From assembly GCF_019599545.1 (NCBI RefSeq), contig NZ_JAIEZV010000001.1:558001-622000 (forward strand): DNA of 64,000 bases, written 5' to 3'. Below are positions 35,929-45,563 of the stretch, piece after piece. Positions within the stretch are counted from its first letter, which is position 1. Every line of letters begins with the position of its first letter. The notes beneath the pieces were generated by a model. The model worked only from the letters and a program-made list of their open reading frames with translations. It did no database searches and was not told the DNA's origin. The translations under genes were made by a program, and so were the position numbers. This DNA comes from Halobacillus sp. Nhm2S1 (GTDB lineage: Bacteria; Bacillota; Bacilli; Bacillales; Halobacillaceae).

Positions 35929-36954
35929 TTAACGAATATTTACTTTCATTTGTTCCGTTCTCTTCTTTCTTTCGGAAGGATCGACCACTGAATCATCATA
36001 CAAGTGACAAGCGACTCTATGGCCCTTTTCCACTTCCTGCCACACAGGAGACTGCTCGCTGCACACATCCATCGCAAAAGGACAGCGCGTCCGGAATACA
36101 CAGCCACTAGGAGGATCGATCGGGCTTGGGATTTCCCCTTCGATTATGACTTGTTCCCGTTGATCTTCGATATCTGGATCCGGAATAGGAATGGCTGAAA
36201 GCAGGGCTTGGGTATAAGGATGTAGAGGAGTATCATAAAGCCGGTCACTGCTGGTTAACTCGACTAAGTGACCGAGATACATGACACCAATCCGATCCGA
36301 GATGTGCTGCACCATAGAAAGGTCATGGGCAATAAACAAATACGTCAGCCCTTTTTCTTCTTGAAGCCGCTCCAGTAAGTTAACCACTTGCGCCTGGACA
36401 GATACATCCAAGGCAGAAATTGGCTCATCTGCGATAATGATCTCCGGGTCGAGTGCAAGCGCCCTCGCAATCCCAATCCGCTGACGCTGTCCTCCACTGA
36501 ATTCATGAGGGTAGCGGTTGGCATGATCCCGATTTAAACCCACTTCTTCAAGCAGCTCGTAGACACGTTCCATCCTTTCCTTATTCGAAGGAAAGAGACC
36601 GTGGATCTCCATAGGTTCGAGTATGATTTCGGATACGGTAGAACGTGGGTTCAGTGATGCATAAGGGTCTTGGAAAATCATTTGCATTTGGCGCTTTAAA
36701 CGAAATTGTTCTTTCGGTGTACGGTCTTGAACACTTCGTCCTTCAAAAAGGACTTCTCCACTAGTTTTTTCGTAGAGGTTCATGATTGTGCGCCCTGTCG
36801 TCGACTTTCCGCAGCCGGATTCTCCGACAAGTCCAAGCGTCTCTCCTTTGTACAAGTCAAAACTGACACCATCGACCGCTTTCAATGATTTCCCTTTCCC
36901 CATCTTAAAATGCTTTTTAAGATCTTTCACTTCAAGTGTTTTATGCAGGCTCAT
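35929..36954 (-). CDS. ykfD: Oligopeptide ABC transporter ATPase (YkfD/OppF-like)
   Basis: 341 residues. Walker [11 protein letters not shown]-loop [11 protein letters not shown], signature EFSGGQRQR, Walker [14 protein letters not shown]-loop IAHDLSM; the C-terminal oligopeptide-transporter domain has the Cys pattern [15 protein letters not shown] of an iron-sulfur-like site. Pairs with DppD to power the DppBC permease. ATG at 36954 overlaps the ykfC stop (ATGA) after GGAGGAG. Last gene of dppABCDE-ykfABCD. Confidence 0.92.
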   Translation of the reverse strand: MSLHKTLEVKDLKKHFKMGKGKSLKAVDGVSFDLYKGETLGLVGESGCGKSTTGRTIMNLYEKTSGEVLFEGRSVQDRTPKEQFRLKRQMQMIFQDPYASLNPRSTVSEIILEPMEIHGLFPSNKERMERVYELLEEVGLNRDHANRYPHEFSGGQRQRIGIARALALDPEIIIADEPISALDVSVQAQVVNLLERLQEEKGLTYLFIAHDLSMVQHISDRIGVMYLGHLVELTSSDRLYDTPLHPYTQALLSAIPIPDPDIEDQREQVIIEGEIPSPIDPPSGCVFRTRCPFAMDVCSEQSPVWQEVEKGHRVACHLYDDSVVDPSERKKRTEQMKVNIR

Positions 36955-37898
36955 GAGGTCTCCTCCATCTCGCTCCAATATCTTCTTGCCACACATAATT
37001 CTTTTTCGTAGACGGTTCCTTCCAGATCAATGATTTCAATGCTCTTCCCAACATTCGGTGAATGAAGCATCTTGTTGTCACCATAGTAAAATCCGACGTG
37101 ATGAATGCTCCCTTTTCCTTCCTCATAAGCAAAGAACAGCAGGTCCCCCACTTGAAGATCATCCAAGGGGACATCCTTTCCACTCTTCGCCTGATCTGTC
37201 GCGTCTCTTGGGATTTCGTAGTGGAAGGCTTTATGCATGTTGTAGGCAAAGCCTGAGCAGTCGTATCCAAAAGCACTCATCCCTCCCCAAAAATAGGGAA
37301 GCCCGACGAAGGCTTCTCCTGAGCGGATGAGATCTTCCCCGTTACCTTTAGCCGTCGTTTCCTCTTTCGTTTGTACCGCGACGTCTTCGGAAACAAAATA
37401 CGCAGCCCCATCCGGAGAAAGAACTTTTACAAATCTATCTTTTTCCTCGAGGACAGGAAGGGAAGTTAAATAACTGACTTCCATAAGCGGTTCTTCTGCA
37501 CCATTGTAGAGCCATGCTTGCTTCTTATGGACAACCGCCTGTTTGTTTGCCTTCCATTCGTCTTCCCTTATTTCGACCAGCTGACTTCCCGGAATATAAC
37601 CAGGGTAGCCCCGCTTATCTTTTTTGGAAGGCTGTGAGGGAACCACGACTTTTGCCCAGTCATCCACCCACTCCTCTACCCACACCTCTTCACCTAATAG
37701 AAGTTGGGATTGAACAAGGTTCTCATCACACAGCCCGCGCTTTTGATCGTCATTCAAAACTTTCAGCCAGTCTCTCATAGAAGGTGAGGCTGTAAGTGAA
37801 GTTTGATCCACTGCTCTTGGAGAATCAGGGGCTGTCCAAAGAGTAGCTACAGGGACACGCACCACTCTCTTTTCTTTGTTTTCTTTCGTTTGTGTCAT
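36951..37898 (-). CDS. ykfC: Gamma-D-glutamyl-L-diamino acid endopeptidase (NlpC/P60, YkfC)
   Basis: 315 residues. Two SH3-like regions (about 15-100 and 115-190) precede an NlpC/P60 domain with the nucleophile in YDCSGFAYN (near Cys213) and the histidine in [10 protein letters not shown] (near 267). No signal peptide is present, in line with YkfC, a cytosolic enzyme that cuts L-Ala-gamma-D-Glu from murein peptides. ATG at 37898 is chosen over the adjacent one at 37901 for spacing to AAGGAGG. Confidence 0.92.
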   Translation of the reverse strand: MTQTKENKEKRVVRVPVATLWTAPDSPRAVDQTSLTASPSMRDWLKVLNDDQKRGLCDENLVQSQLLLGEEVWVEEWVDDWAKVVVPSQPSKKDKRGYPGYIPGSQLVEIREDEWKANKQAVVHKKQAWLYNGAEEPLMEVSYLTSLPVLEEKDRFVKVLSPDGAAYFVSEDVAVQTKEETTAKGNGEDLIRSGEAFVGLPYFWGGMSAFGYDCSGFAYNMHKAFHYEIPRDATDQAKSGKDVPLDDLQVGDLLFFAYEEGKGSIHHVGFYYGDNKMLHSPNVGKSIEIIDLEGTVYEKELCVARRYWSEMEETS

Positions 37899-37924
37899 CA
37901 TGGACCTCCTTGAAAAGACGTGTT

Positions 37925-39022
37925 TTATATATTTACAATCTGTTCGGTCTTTACGTTTGCAAGCCCCATCCCGGAGCCTTCCGGAAACGTAAGCAGCGCT
38001 TTTTCATACTGGATCCCGCCCTCAATCGGGTCTTCGGTAAGCATCAATGGGGCATCAAAGTCGACCCTTGTAACATTGTTCTGACTTGCTGCAAAATGCG
38101 CGGCTGCCGTAATTCCGAGTTTTGTCTCAATCATGCTGCCAACCATGCATTCCACTCCATACGCTTCTGCCAGATGGTTGATTTTCATAGCTTGATGAAT
38201 ACCACCGGATTTCATCAGTTTGATATTGATCAAATCGGCGCTCCTTGTCTCCAGGATCCGCCTTGCGTCTGTTGGACTAAAAACACTCTCATCAGCCATG
38301 ATCGGTGTGTACGTATGTTCGGTTACTTGCTTCATCCCTTCTATATTTTTGGCATGGACAGGCTGTTCCACTAATTCAATGGGAAGGTTATGGTCTTCCA
38401 TTTTGCGGATGGCATAGATGGCCTCTTTCGGCGACCACCCTTGATTCGCATCCAGCCTGATCCGCACCCCTTCACCTACCTGCTCATGGATGGTCTGAAT
38501 CCGTTCGATATCTTTTTGAATGGTATCTTTTCCTACTTTCACCTTTAAGATTTTAAACCCCTGGCTGACATAGCGAGCCGCATCTTCCGCCATTTCTTCC
38601 GGCTCATTTACACTGACCGTATAATCGGTTTCCAACTCGCACTTCGCTCCTCCTAGCAACTGATAGAGAGGAAGTTGATAGACTTTACCTAGAAGGTCGT
38701 GTATAGCGATATCCACAGCCGCTTTAGCGCTTGTATTCCCAATGCAGCAGCTGTTGAGCTTTTCAAAAAGGTCCTCTCTATAAGTGATGTCCTTTCCCAG
38801 CAGAACAGGAGTGATGATTTTATTTATCGTATGATCGATACTCGTTAAACTCTCTCCGGTAATCACGACCGTCGGCGGGGCTTCTCCCCACCCTGCGGTC
38901 CCATCGTCACCAACCACTTTTACGTAAATGGACTCAGCGACAGTCACGGTGCGTAATGCCGTTTTGAACGGAGTATGTAAGGGAATCGCCACCGGATACG
39001 TTTCAATCGACTGAATTCTCAT
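37925..39022 (-). CDS. ykfB: L-Ala-D/L-Glu epimerase (YkfB)
   Basis: 365 residues, enolase superfamily (muconate lactonising subgroup). The KxK catalytic pair (ILKVKVG), metal ligands in RLDANQGW, ELVEQPV and MADESVF, and the opposite base in INIKLMKSGG are all present. It converts L-Ala-D-Glu from wall peptides into L-Ala-L-Glu so ordinary peptidases can use it. ATG at 39022 follows GGTGGAGG. Confidence 0.94.
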   Translation of the reverse strand: MRIQSIETYPVAIPLHTPFKTALRTVTVAESIYVKVVGDDGTAGWGEAPPTVVITGESLTSIDHTINKIITPVLLGKDITYREDLFEKLNSCCIGNTSAKAAVDIAIHDLLGKVYQLPLYQLLGGAKCELETDYTVSVNEPEEMAEDAARYVSQGFKILKVKVGKDTIQKDIERIQTIHEQVGEGVRIRLDANQGWSPKEAIYAIRKMEDHNLPIELVEQPVHAKNIEGMKQVTEHTYTPIMADESVFSPTDARRILETRSADLINIKLMKSGGIHQAMKINHLAEAYGVECMVGSMIETKLGITAAAHFAASQNNVTRVDFDAPLMLTEDPIEGGIQYEKALLTFPEGSGMGLANVKTEQIVNI

Positions 39023-39037
39023 GTTCCTCCACCTTTC

Positions 39038-39958
39038 TTAATAGACGCCTGGCTGGATCATCAAGGCCTTCTTGTGACTGGATAACACCGCGTCTGTTCC
39101 AAACGGAATACTGTAATGGGGCAGGCAGTGACCAATCTTAAACCCGGCTAATACCGGTTTATTCAAACGAGAAAAGTAGTCTTCATAAACCTGTGCCAAA
39201 GACAAGGTTTCTTTTGTATTCTCTGTTTCCGTTCCACTAAAGTCTCCAAGGATGATCCCCGCCGCATCTTCCAGTTTGCCTGCAAGTTTCAATTGATTAA
39301 AAAAGGAATCCAAACGGTAGGGCTGCTCTCCGACATCTTCCATGAACAGTAATTTGCCTTTTGTATCAATCTCGTAAGGGGTACCCATGGTATTTACAAG
39401 CAAAGAAAGATTTCCGCCTACCACTTCCCCTGATGCTTCTCCTTCTCCAATAACTTCTAGTGGAGATAGACTTTCATCGTAATGGATCACCTCAGGTTGG
39501 AAAAGCTGCTGGAACATTTTTTTTGATTCCTCATCAAAATCTTCTTTTCCAACATCCGAACAAAGCATAGGCCCGTGAAAAGTGACCAGTCCTGTTTCCT
39601 GACGAATCGCCGTATGTAAACTTGTGATATCACTATACCCCAAAAAAATTTTAGGGTTTGCTTTCACTGTTGCATAATCAATGGTCGAAAGAATCCTTCC
39701 TGTTCCGTATCCCCCACCAGCACAAAAGATAGCGGCAACTTCCGAGTCTTGAAACATCTGATGGAAGTCTTCCATTCTTTCTTTATCATTTCCTGCTAGA
39801 TACCCGTGCTTTTTCTTTACATGAGCTCCTAGTTTCACGTTCAAGCCTAAGCTTTCCAGAAAAGAAAGGCCTTTGTCCAGGTTCTTAAGATCCGGCGGAC
39901 TTGCAGGAGCTATAACCCCCACCGTATCCCCCTGTTTCAACCGTTTCGGCTTCATCAT
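39038..39958 (-). CDS. ykfA: LD-carboxypeptidase / muropeptidase (S66, YkfA)
   Basis: 306 residues, peptidase S66 (LdcA/MccF) family. Nucleophile serine in FLGYSDITSLH, the Glu of the triad in the C-terminal half (GDFSGTE region) and the histidine in GFKIGHCLPH are visible. It removes the terminal D-amino acid from murein tetrapeptides in recycling. Start chosen at ATG 39958, 7 nt after GGAGG; two neighbouring ATG codons are possible. Confidence 0.92.
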   Translation of the reverse strand: MMKPKRLKQGDTVGVIAPASPPDLKNLDKGLSFLESLGLNVKLGAHVKKKHGYLAGNDKERMEDFHQMFQDSEVAAIFCAGGGYGTGRILSTIDYATVKANPKIFLGYSDITSLHTAIRQETGLVTFHGPMLCSDVGKEDFDEESKKMFQQLFQPEVIHYDESLSPLEVIGEGEASGEVVGGNLSLLVNTMGTPYEIDTKGKLLFMEDVGEQPYRLDSFFNQLKLAGKLEDAAGIILGDFSGTETENTKETLSLAQVYEDYFSRLNKPVLAGFKIGHCLPHYSIPFGTDAVLSSHKKALMIQPGVY

Positions 39959-40015
39959 TTCCATTCCTCCAATGAAGGAAAAGAGGCGAAAATATCGCCT
40001 CTTTTCAAAGAAAGT

Positions 40016-41644
40016 CTATTGTTTATCTGCCCACTTCAACTCAAGGTACCCTACAGGGTGACGAACGATATCGGATACGCTGTCTTTCTCAAGAACGACT
40101 TGGTTATAGAAATGTACAGGGAAGATCGGCATCTCTTCAAAAAGAAGCTTCTCTGCTTCATACATCAATTCCCAACGCTGTTCTTCATCCGCTTCATTTT
40201 TAGCATCGGCGATCAGCTGATCGTATTCTTCGTTCGACCAACCTGTACGGTTCATGGAAGAATCCGTCGTGAAACTTTCAAGGAAGTTGATGGGATCGGC
40301 ATAGTCTGCTAAGAAAGAACTTCTGGAAAGTTGGTGTTCCAAAGCTTTTTGCGCTTCAAGGAAGACATTCCATTCCGCATTCTCCAATGTAACTTCTACG
40401 CCAAGATTTTCTTTGAACATTTGCTGGATGGTTTCTGCAATTTTCTTGTTGTCCTCGCTCGTGTTATAAGAAAGGGTGATGGCAGGAAGTTCGTCGTAGC
40501 CTTCTTCCTCCATTCCTTCCTGTAGCAATTGTTTCGCTTCTTCTACATTTGGTTGGACAAGCTTGCCATTGTGCTCACGGAAGTCTTCCCCTGATGGACT
40601 CTCAAACCCATAAGAAACGAATCCATAAGCGGGTTCCTCTTTATTCTTCGTCACATAATCGACGATTTCCTGTTGATTGACGCTCATGGCAAGCGCTTTT
40701 CTTATCTTCTCATTCTGGAAAGGCTCTTCATTGACATTAAAACGGTAGAACGCTGTACCTGCCTGGTCCTGAATCGACATTTCTTCACTGTCTAACAGCT
40801 CCTCAGCCATATCAGATGGAATATTAGAGGTGTCAAGCTCTCCACTTTCATACATTTGGTATTCGGTATTGGTATCATTCACCATCGCCCAGTGGACTTC
40901 ATCCAGCTTCACTGTTTCGTGATCCCAATATTCTTCATTCTTCTTCATAAGCATTTCGCTATCATGTTTCCATTCTGCCAATGCAAATGGTCCGTTTCCT
41001 ACAAAGCTGTCCGCTTCCGCAAACCACTCTGGATTTTCTGTAGCTACAGACTCATTGACCGGGAAAAAGGCCGGGTTGGAAATGATATTCAAGAAATATC
41101 CTGTTGGTGCACTCAAGGTCACTTTCAACTCTTTGTCACTGACCGCTTCCACCATTACATCATCAGCTGATCCTTCTCCATTGTTGAAGGCTTCTCCACC
41201 TTCAATGAAATATCCAAGGAACGCGGCTGGTGAAGCCGTCTCAGGATCCAGAAGACGTTTCCATGCAAACTCGTAGTCCCCTGCTGTCACGTCATCTCCA
41301 TTCGACCATTTTGCATCTTCACGGATGAAGAAGGTATATTCCTTCCCATCTTCGGAAATTTCCCATTCCTCAGCGGTTGCTGGTTCTGGCGTATGATCTT
41401 TGCCAAGACGGGTCAGACCTTCCATCAAGTTGTTCAGCGCGTTCCAGGAAACCGCATCAAACCCTTGAGATGGATCGAATGATGTCGGCTCCTCTCCGTT
41501 GTTGAGTAAAAGCGTTTTGGTTCCTGAATCACTTTCTCCTTCAGAACCACCCTCATCACTATCTCCTGCACTTTCCGAAGCTGTACATGCGGCTAATACA
41601 AGGACAAGTAAAACCCCTGTTAAGATTGTCCACCATTTTTTCAT
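40016..41644 (-). CDS. dppE: Dipeptide-binding lipoprotein DppE
   Basis: 542 residues. Signal peptide with lipobox (LAAC) anchors a family 5 solute-binding protein: EPTSFDPSQGFD near the mature N-terminus and EWEISEDGKEYTFFIREDAKW are typical of OppA/DppE. It captures di- and oligopeptides, likely including murein peptides. The ATG at 41644 follows AGAGGAG; upstream in-frame codons overlap dppD and are not used. Confidence 0.93.
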   Translation of the reverse strand: MKKWWTILTGVLLVLVLAACTASESAGDSDEGGSEGESDSGTKTLLLNNGEEPTSFDPSQGFDAVSWNALNNLMEGLTRLGKDHTPEPATAEEWEISEDGKEYTFFIREDAKWSNGDDVTAGDYEFAWKRLLDPETASPAAFLGYFIEGGEAFNNGEGSADDVMVEAVSDKELKVTLSAPTGYFLNIISNPAFFPVNESVATENPEWFAEADSFVGNGPFALAEWKHDSEMLMKKNEEYWDHETVKLDEVHWAMVNDTNTEYQMYESGELDTSNIPSDMAEELLDSEEMSIQDQAGTAFYRFNVNEEPFQNEKIRKALAMSVNQQEIVDYVTKNKEEPAYGFVSYGFESPSGEDFREHNGKLVQPNVEEAKQLLQEGMEEEGYDELPAITLSYNTSEDNKKIAETIQQMFKENLGVEVTLENAEWNVFLEAQKALEHQLSRSSFLADYADPINFLESFTTDSSMNRTGWSNEEYDQLIADAKNEADEEQRWELMYEAEKLLFEEMPIFPVHFYNQVVLEKDSVSDIVRHPVGYLELKWADKQ

Positions 41645-41666
41645 TTTCGTTCTCCTCTCTAAATGT

Positions 41667-42665
41667 TTAATAAGTTGACGCCATATATTTCTTTGCCCGC
41701 TCATCCTGCAGCCAACAGTCCACTTCATGTGTTCTGCTCAACTCAGAATGAAACGGATACACCTTTGTGCACACTTCCATGGCCATCGGGCACCTGGCAG
41801 CAAATGGACATCCCTCCGGTGGGGAAAACAAATCCGGCGGTGTGCCGTCTATGGGAATAAGTTTTTCTCCTTTTTGATCCATCCGGGGAACGGAGTGAAG
41901 CAGCCCTTTTGTGTAAGGGTGCTGCGGGGTGTAAAAGATCTCTTTCCGTGTCCCTGTTTCAATGACCTTCCCGGCATACATGACCGCAATCCGATCCGCT
42001 ATTTTAGCGACCACCCCTAAATCGTGCGTGATGAGGATGATGGAAACTCCGGTCTGTTTCTGAATCTTTTGAAACAGCTGAAGGATTTGCGCCTGGATGG
42101 TTACATCTAAAGCTGTCGTGGGTTCATCGGCAATCAGAAGTTCAGGATCACAGATCAGCGCCATCGCAATCACGATTCGCTGGCGCATGCCGCCACTGAA
42201 TTCATGAGGATACTGTTTCATACGTTCCACAGGATTGGGGATTCCGACAAGGGTCAGCATTTCTATCGCCTGCTTATCCGCTTCTTTTCTGGAAATCGTA
42301 CGATGCTGGCGAAGCCCCTCTGTCAATTGGTCCCCGACGGTCAAGGTGGGATTTAAAGCCGTCATAGGATCCTGGAAAATCATCGAGATATCAACTCCGC
42401 GGATTTTCCTTACTTCCTTGTCCGAAAGCTGAGTCATATCCTGTCCTTTGAAAAGAATGGATCCATCCTTGATCTCACCGGGAGGGGTTGGAATAAGGCG
42501 CATGATGCTGTTCGCCGTGACACTCTTCCCACAACCGGACTCCCCGACAATGGCAAGGGTTTCCCCGCGATATAATTCTAGATTCACGCCGCGTACGGCC
42601 TGTACTTCTCCCCCGAATGTTTTGAAAGACACATGCAGGTCACGAATGTCCAAGATTTTTTCCAT
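41667..42665 (-). CDS. dppD: Dipeptide ABC transporter ATPase DppD
   Basis: 332 residues with Walker [11 protein letters not shown]-loop [10 protein letters not shown], signature EFSGGMRQR, Walker [14 protein letters not shown]-loop ITHDLGV and the oligopeptide-transporter C-terminal domain with [15 protein letters not shown]. Works with YkfD on the DppB-DppC permease. ATG at 42665 follows GGAGGT, 6 bp after dppC. Confidence 0.94.
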   Translation of the reverse strand: MEKILDIRDLHVSFKTFGGEVQAVRGVNLELYRGETLAIVGESGCGKSVTANSIMRLIPTPPGEIKDGSILFKGQDMTQLSDKEVRKIRGVDISMIFQDPMTALNPTLTVGDQLTEGLRQHRTISRKEADKQAIEMLTLVGIPNPVERMKQYPHEFSGGMRQRIVIAMALICDPELLIADEPTTALDVTIQAQILQLFQKIQKQTGVSIILITHDLGVVAKIADRIAVMYAGKVIETGTRKEIFYTPQHPYTKGLLHSVPRMDQKGEKLIPIDGTPPDLFSPPEGCPFAARCPMAMEVCTKVYPFHSELSRTHEVDCWLQDERAKKYMASTY

Positions 42666-42671
42666 TGATGT

Positions 42672-43628
42672 TTACCTCCTGAGCTTAGGATCAAGCGCAT
42701 CCTGGAGACCGTCTCCAAGCACGTTAAAAGCGAACATGGTTGCTGAAATGAAAAAGGCAGGGAAGAAAAGACGCCACCAGTCGCCTGATAAAATGACACC
42801 CAGTGCATCATTGGCCATCATCCCCCAGCTTGCATAGGGAGATTGAATACCCAGTCCCAAAAAGCTTAAAAAAGCTTCAGCAAATATAGCGGTTGGAACA
42901 GTGAGAGTCATCTGTACGATAATCGGCCCCATCGTATTCGGCAGCAGATTCTTTTGAATGATCCGCTTCGTTTTCGCGCCGAACGACTGGGATGCCATGA
43001 CGAATTCATTGTGTTTCAACTGCAGAACCTGCCCTCTGACTATTCGGGCCATACCAACCCAACCGGTAACCGTTAAAGCGATGATGATGGTTAAAAGACT
43101 CGGGCCCATGACCACGAGGAGCAGGATAACGACGAGAAGATAAGGCAGGCCATAAAGAATTTCGATGATCCGCATCATGACGTTATCCGTTCGCCCCCCT
43201 TTATATCCGGAAAGTCCTCCATAAGCGACTCCAATAAAAAAGTCGATCAAAGCGGCCATCAGACCTACAAATAAGGAGATCCTTGCCCCGTACCATGTCC
43301 TTGTAAATACATCCCGGCCTAATTCATCTGTCCCGAACCAATGGTTAAGCGACGGAGCCTGATTCTGATTGGGCAGGTTTTGAGTGTCCACATCGTGCGG
43401 CGAAATCCAAGGACCGATGACAGCCATAACCCCCAGAACAATAAGGAAAATGAGCCCTGACATCGCTAATTTGTTCTGTCTGAGTCTTCTCCAGGCATCT
43501 TCCCAATAGGAAAGAGAAGGACGGACAACGGATTCCGCATCATCGGTATTTTTTTCTTTTGGCTTAAACCATTCGTCCGGAATGGATGAATGAGGCGTTT
43601 GTTCCTTCTGTTTTTTTGCCGGAATCAC
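42672..43628 (-). CDS. dppC: Dipeptide ABC transporter permease DppC
   Basis: 318 residues with six helices; the long cytosolic N-terminus (DEWFKPKEKNTDDAES, RPSLSYWEDAWRRL) is as in B. subtilis DppC. The EAA loop is EAFLSFLGLGIQSPYASWG. Start codon is GTG at 43628, about 9 nt after AAGGAGG, 2 bp after the dppB stop. Confidence 0.93.
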   Translation of the reverse strand: MIPAKKQKEQTPHSSIPDEWFKPKEKNTDDAESVVRPSLSYWEDAWRRLRQNKLAMSGLIFLIVLGVMAVIGPWISPHDVDTQNLPNQNQAPSLNHWFGTDELGRDVFTRTWYGARISLFVGLMAALIDFFIGVAYGGLSGYKGGRTDNVMMRIIEILYGLPYLLVVILLLVVMGPSLLTIIIALTVTGWVGMARIVRGQVLQLKHNEFVMASQSFGAKTKRIIQKNLLPNTMGPIIVQMTLTVPTAIFAEAFLSFLGLGIQSPYASWGMMANDALGVILSGDWWRLFFPAFFISATMFAFNVLGDGLQDALDPKLRR

Positions 43629-43630
43629 TT

Positions 43631-44563
43631 TTATTTGCCTCCTTCTTTATGAAGCTTGATTCTAGGATCGAGAATTCCGTATGCGATATCCACCAGAAAC
43701 AGCATCAATACAAGAAAAGCACTGTAAAAAACGGTGGTTCCCATAATGACCGGGTAGTCCCGCTGGTTGATCCCTTCAACGAAATACTTACCCATACCGG
43801 GGATGGCGAAGATCTTTTCAATGACGAACGTCCCGGTTAAGACCCCTGCAAGAAGGGTACCTAAAATGGTGACCACCGGCATGAGTGCATTTTTCAATGC
43901 GTGCTTCACAATGATTTTTGCTGGTGATAACCCTTTGGCTCGCGCGGTTTTTATGTAATCCTGTGTTAACGTCTCGAGCATGCTCGACCTGGTCAGACGG
44001 GCGATAATCGCCATCGGGCCGGTGGCAAGCGCAACAATCGGGAGCACCATATGTTGGGGACTGCTCCATGTCGCAGCAGGAAGCACGCCCAGATTCACCG
44101 CTAACTGCTGGATTAACAAGGTAGCTAATACAAAGTTAGGAATCGATATCCCAAGTACGGCGATGGTCATCGCTATGTAATCAATCACTCCATTGTGCTT
44201 CAATGCTGCAAAAACACCGAGGGCAACACCAGAAATTAACGCAATGAGGATCGTCCATATGCCTAACTCAGCGGATATCGGAAAACCTCTGCCTAGTAAC
44301 GAATTGACCGTCTCTGTAGGTTGTTTGATCGAAGGACCGAAATCCAGGGTCACAATCGACTTTAAATACAAAACGTATTGCACAACTAACGGTTCATCCA
44401 GATGATAATGGGCTTCTAAATTCTTCTGAACGGCTTCGTTGGTTGTCCGCTCTTCATTGAACGGAGAACCCGGAAGTAAGTTCATTAAGAAAAACGTAAG
44501 CGTTGCAATGATAAAAACAGTAACAATCATGTAAATGAAACGTTTCAATATGTATTTCGCCAC
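43631..44563 (-). CDS. dppB: Dipeptide ABC transporter permease DppB
   Basis: 310 residues, six helices. RFIYMIVTVFIIATLTFFLMN is broken only by family-typical residues, and the cytosolic EAA region (DYIKTARAKGLSPAKIIVKH) contacts the ATPases. GTG start at 44563 after GGGGAG. It lies 11 bp after dppA. Confidence 0.93.
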   Translation of the reverse strand: MAKYILKRFIYMIVTVFIIATLTFFLMNLLPGSPFNEERTTNEAVQKNLEAHYHLDEPLVVQYVLYLKSIVTLDFGPSIKQPTETVNSLLGRGFPISAELGIWTILIALISGVALGVFAALKHNGVIDYIAMTIAVLGISIPNFVLATLLIQQLAVNLGVLPAATWSSPQHMVLPIVALATGPMAIIARLTRSSMLETLTQDYIKTARAKGLSPAKIIVKHALKNALMPVVTILGTLLAGVLTGTFVIEKIFAIPGMGKYFVEGINQRDYPVIMGTTVFYSAFLVLMLFLVDIAYGILDPRIKLHKEGGK

Positions 44564-44574
44564 GACTACTCCCC

Positions 44575-45399
44575 CTAGCTGGATGTTGTCTGCATGGCAA
44601 GCTCTGTCATGACAATCATGGCTTGGTATGCTTCCACTATGTTTTTAGCCTGAAACCGTACCGTTGTTGAATCTGGTTCGATTTCCGTACCAGGCATGAG
44701 ATTGGCCCATTCGGCCTGGCCGTAATTCATAAATTCAATCCTCAGAGTGGGATGTTCAGGAGGGACGAGCGGCTCGATTCGATTTCGGTTATGTATCGCT
44801 TCCGTCGTGCGTTTTTGCAGAAGTTCCCCGGCCTTTTTCGGTGTCAAACTCTTCACTGCAGACCGGGAAATGGTTTCTTTCACCGGTGCTGTGACGATAT
44901 TCGGAATCAATGCTTCTGCTTCCATCGCTGCACAGTCATCCCCGGCCACCATCAAAACAGGGACCCCGTAATACCCGGCCACATAGGCATTAAAGCCAAG
45001 CTCTCCCACAGCCACATCATTTATGTAAAAATTACGAACCCCGAAGCTCATCGAGTGTGAAAGGACGCCTTTTTGAGCTGCTCTCGCATGGTACCCTAGA
45101 AAGATCGCTCCAGCATATGATTCATCTAACCCTTGAATCATAGATAGCGGTTTGACACTTCCTGTAATTAATGTGGCATCCGGATGAATCTCATCAATCA
45201 GTAAATTGTTCATCTTCGAATGGCTGTCATTGACCAATACTTCCTCCGCATGGTTTTGAAACGCGGCTTCAATGACATGGTTCGTTTCTTGTGTCATGAT
45301 CCTCCTCGCCCGTTCATAATTGTGCTTCGAAGAATCAACAAAGGTGTAATCCGGTATTCCCGTGATTCCCTCCATGTCGACGGAGAGGTACAATTTCAT
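44575..45399 (-). CDS. dppA: D-aminopeptidase DppA
   Basis: 274 residues, same length as the B. subtilis enzyme. Zinc-binding motifs YLSVDMEGITG at the N-terminus, NDSHSKMNN, LGYHARA and SHSMSFGVR are intact. DppA is a self-compartmentalising decameric D-Ala-D-Ala aminopeptidase. ATG at 45399 lies after AAAGGAG; a longer frame exists but lacks a ribosome site. First gene of the operon, directly behind the CodY box. Confidence 0.95.
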   Translation of the reverse strand: MKLYLSVDMEGITGIPDYTFVDSSKHNYERARRIMTQETNHVIEAAFQNHAEEVLVNDSHSKMNNLLIDEIHPDATLITGSVKPLSMIQGLDESYAGAIFLGYHARAAQKGVLSHSMSFGVRNFYINDVAVGELGFNAYVAGYYGVPVLMVAGDDCAAMEAEALIPNIVTAPVKETISRSAVKSLTPKKAGELLQKRTTEAIHNRNRIEPLVPPEHPTLRIEFMNYGQAEWANLMPGTEIEPDSTTVRFQAKNIVEAYQAMIVMTELAMQTTSS

Positions 45400-45429
45400 G
45401 AAATCATCTCCTTTTTTGGTAATATTGTT

Positions 45430-45470
45430 AATTTTCATAAAATTTTACCAGTAGCTGACAAATTTTGCAA
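45430..45470 (-). promoter_or_regulatory. dpp-ykf promoter with CodY box
   Basis: Read leftward, TTGCAA (45470-45465) and TAAAAT (45447-45442) are exactly 17 bp apart. AATTTTATGAAAATT (45444-45430) matches the CodY consensus AATTTTCWGAAAATT at 14 of 15 positions and overlaps the -10 box. In B. subtilis dpp is a classic CodY target, so repression in rich medium is expected. Confidence 0.85.
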
Positions 45471-45534
45471 TAGGACTCTTACTCTACTTCTCTTTAAAGC
45501 GTAAACGTTCTAAACCCCTTGGCATGGCTCACAC

Positions 45535-45563
45535 AAAAAAACCTGGAGTCTGGACTCCAGGTT
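45535..45563 (-). terminator. Terminator after the MurE paralogue
   Basis: AAACCTGGAGT pairs with ACTCCAGGTTT across a 4-nt loop; read leftward it ends in seven T. Confidence 0.9.
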
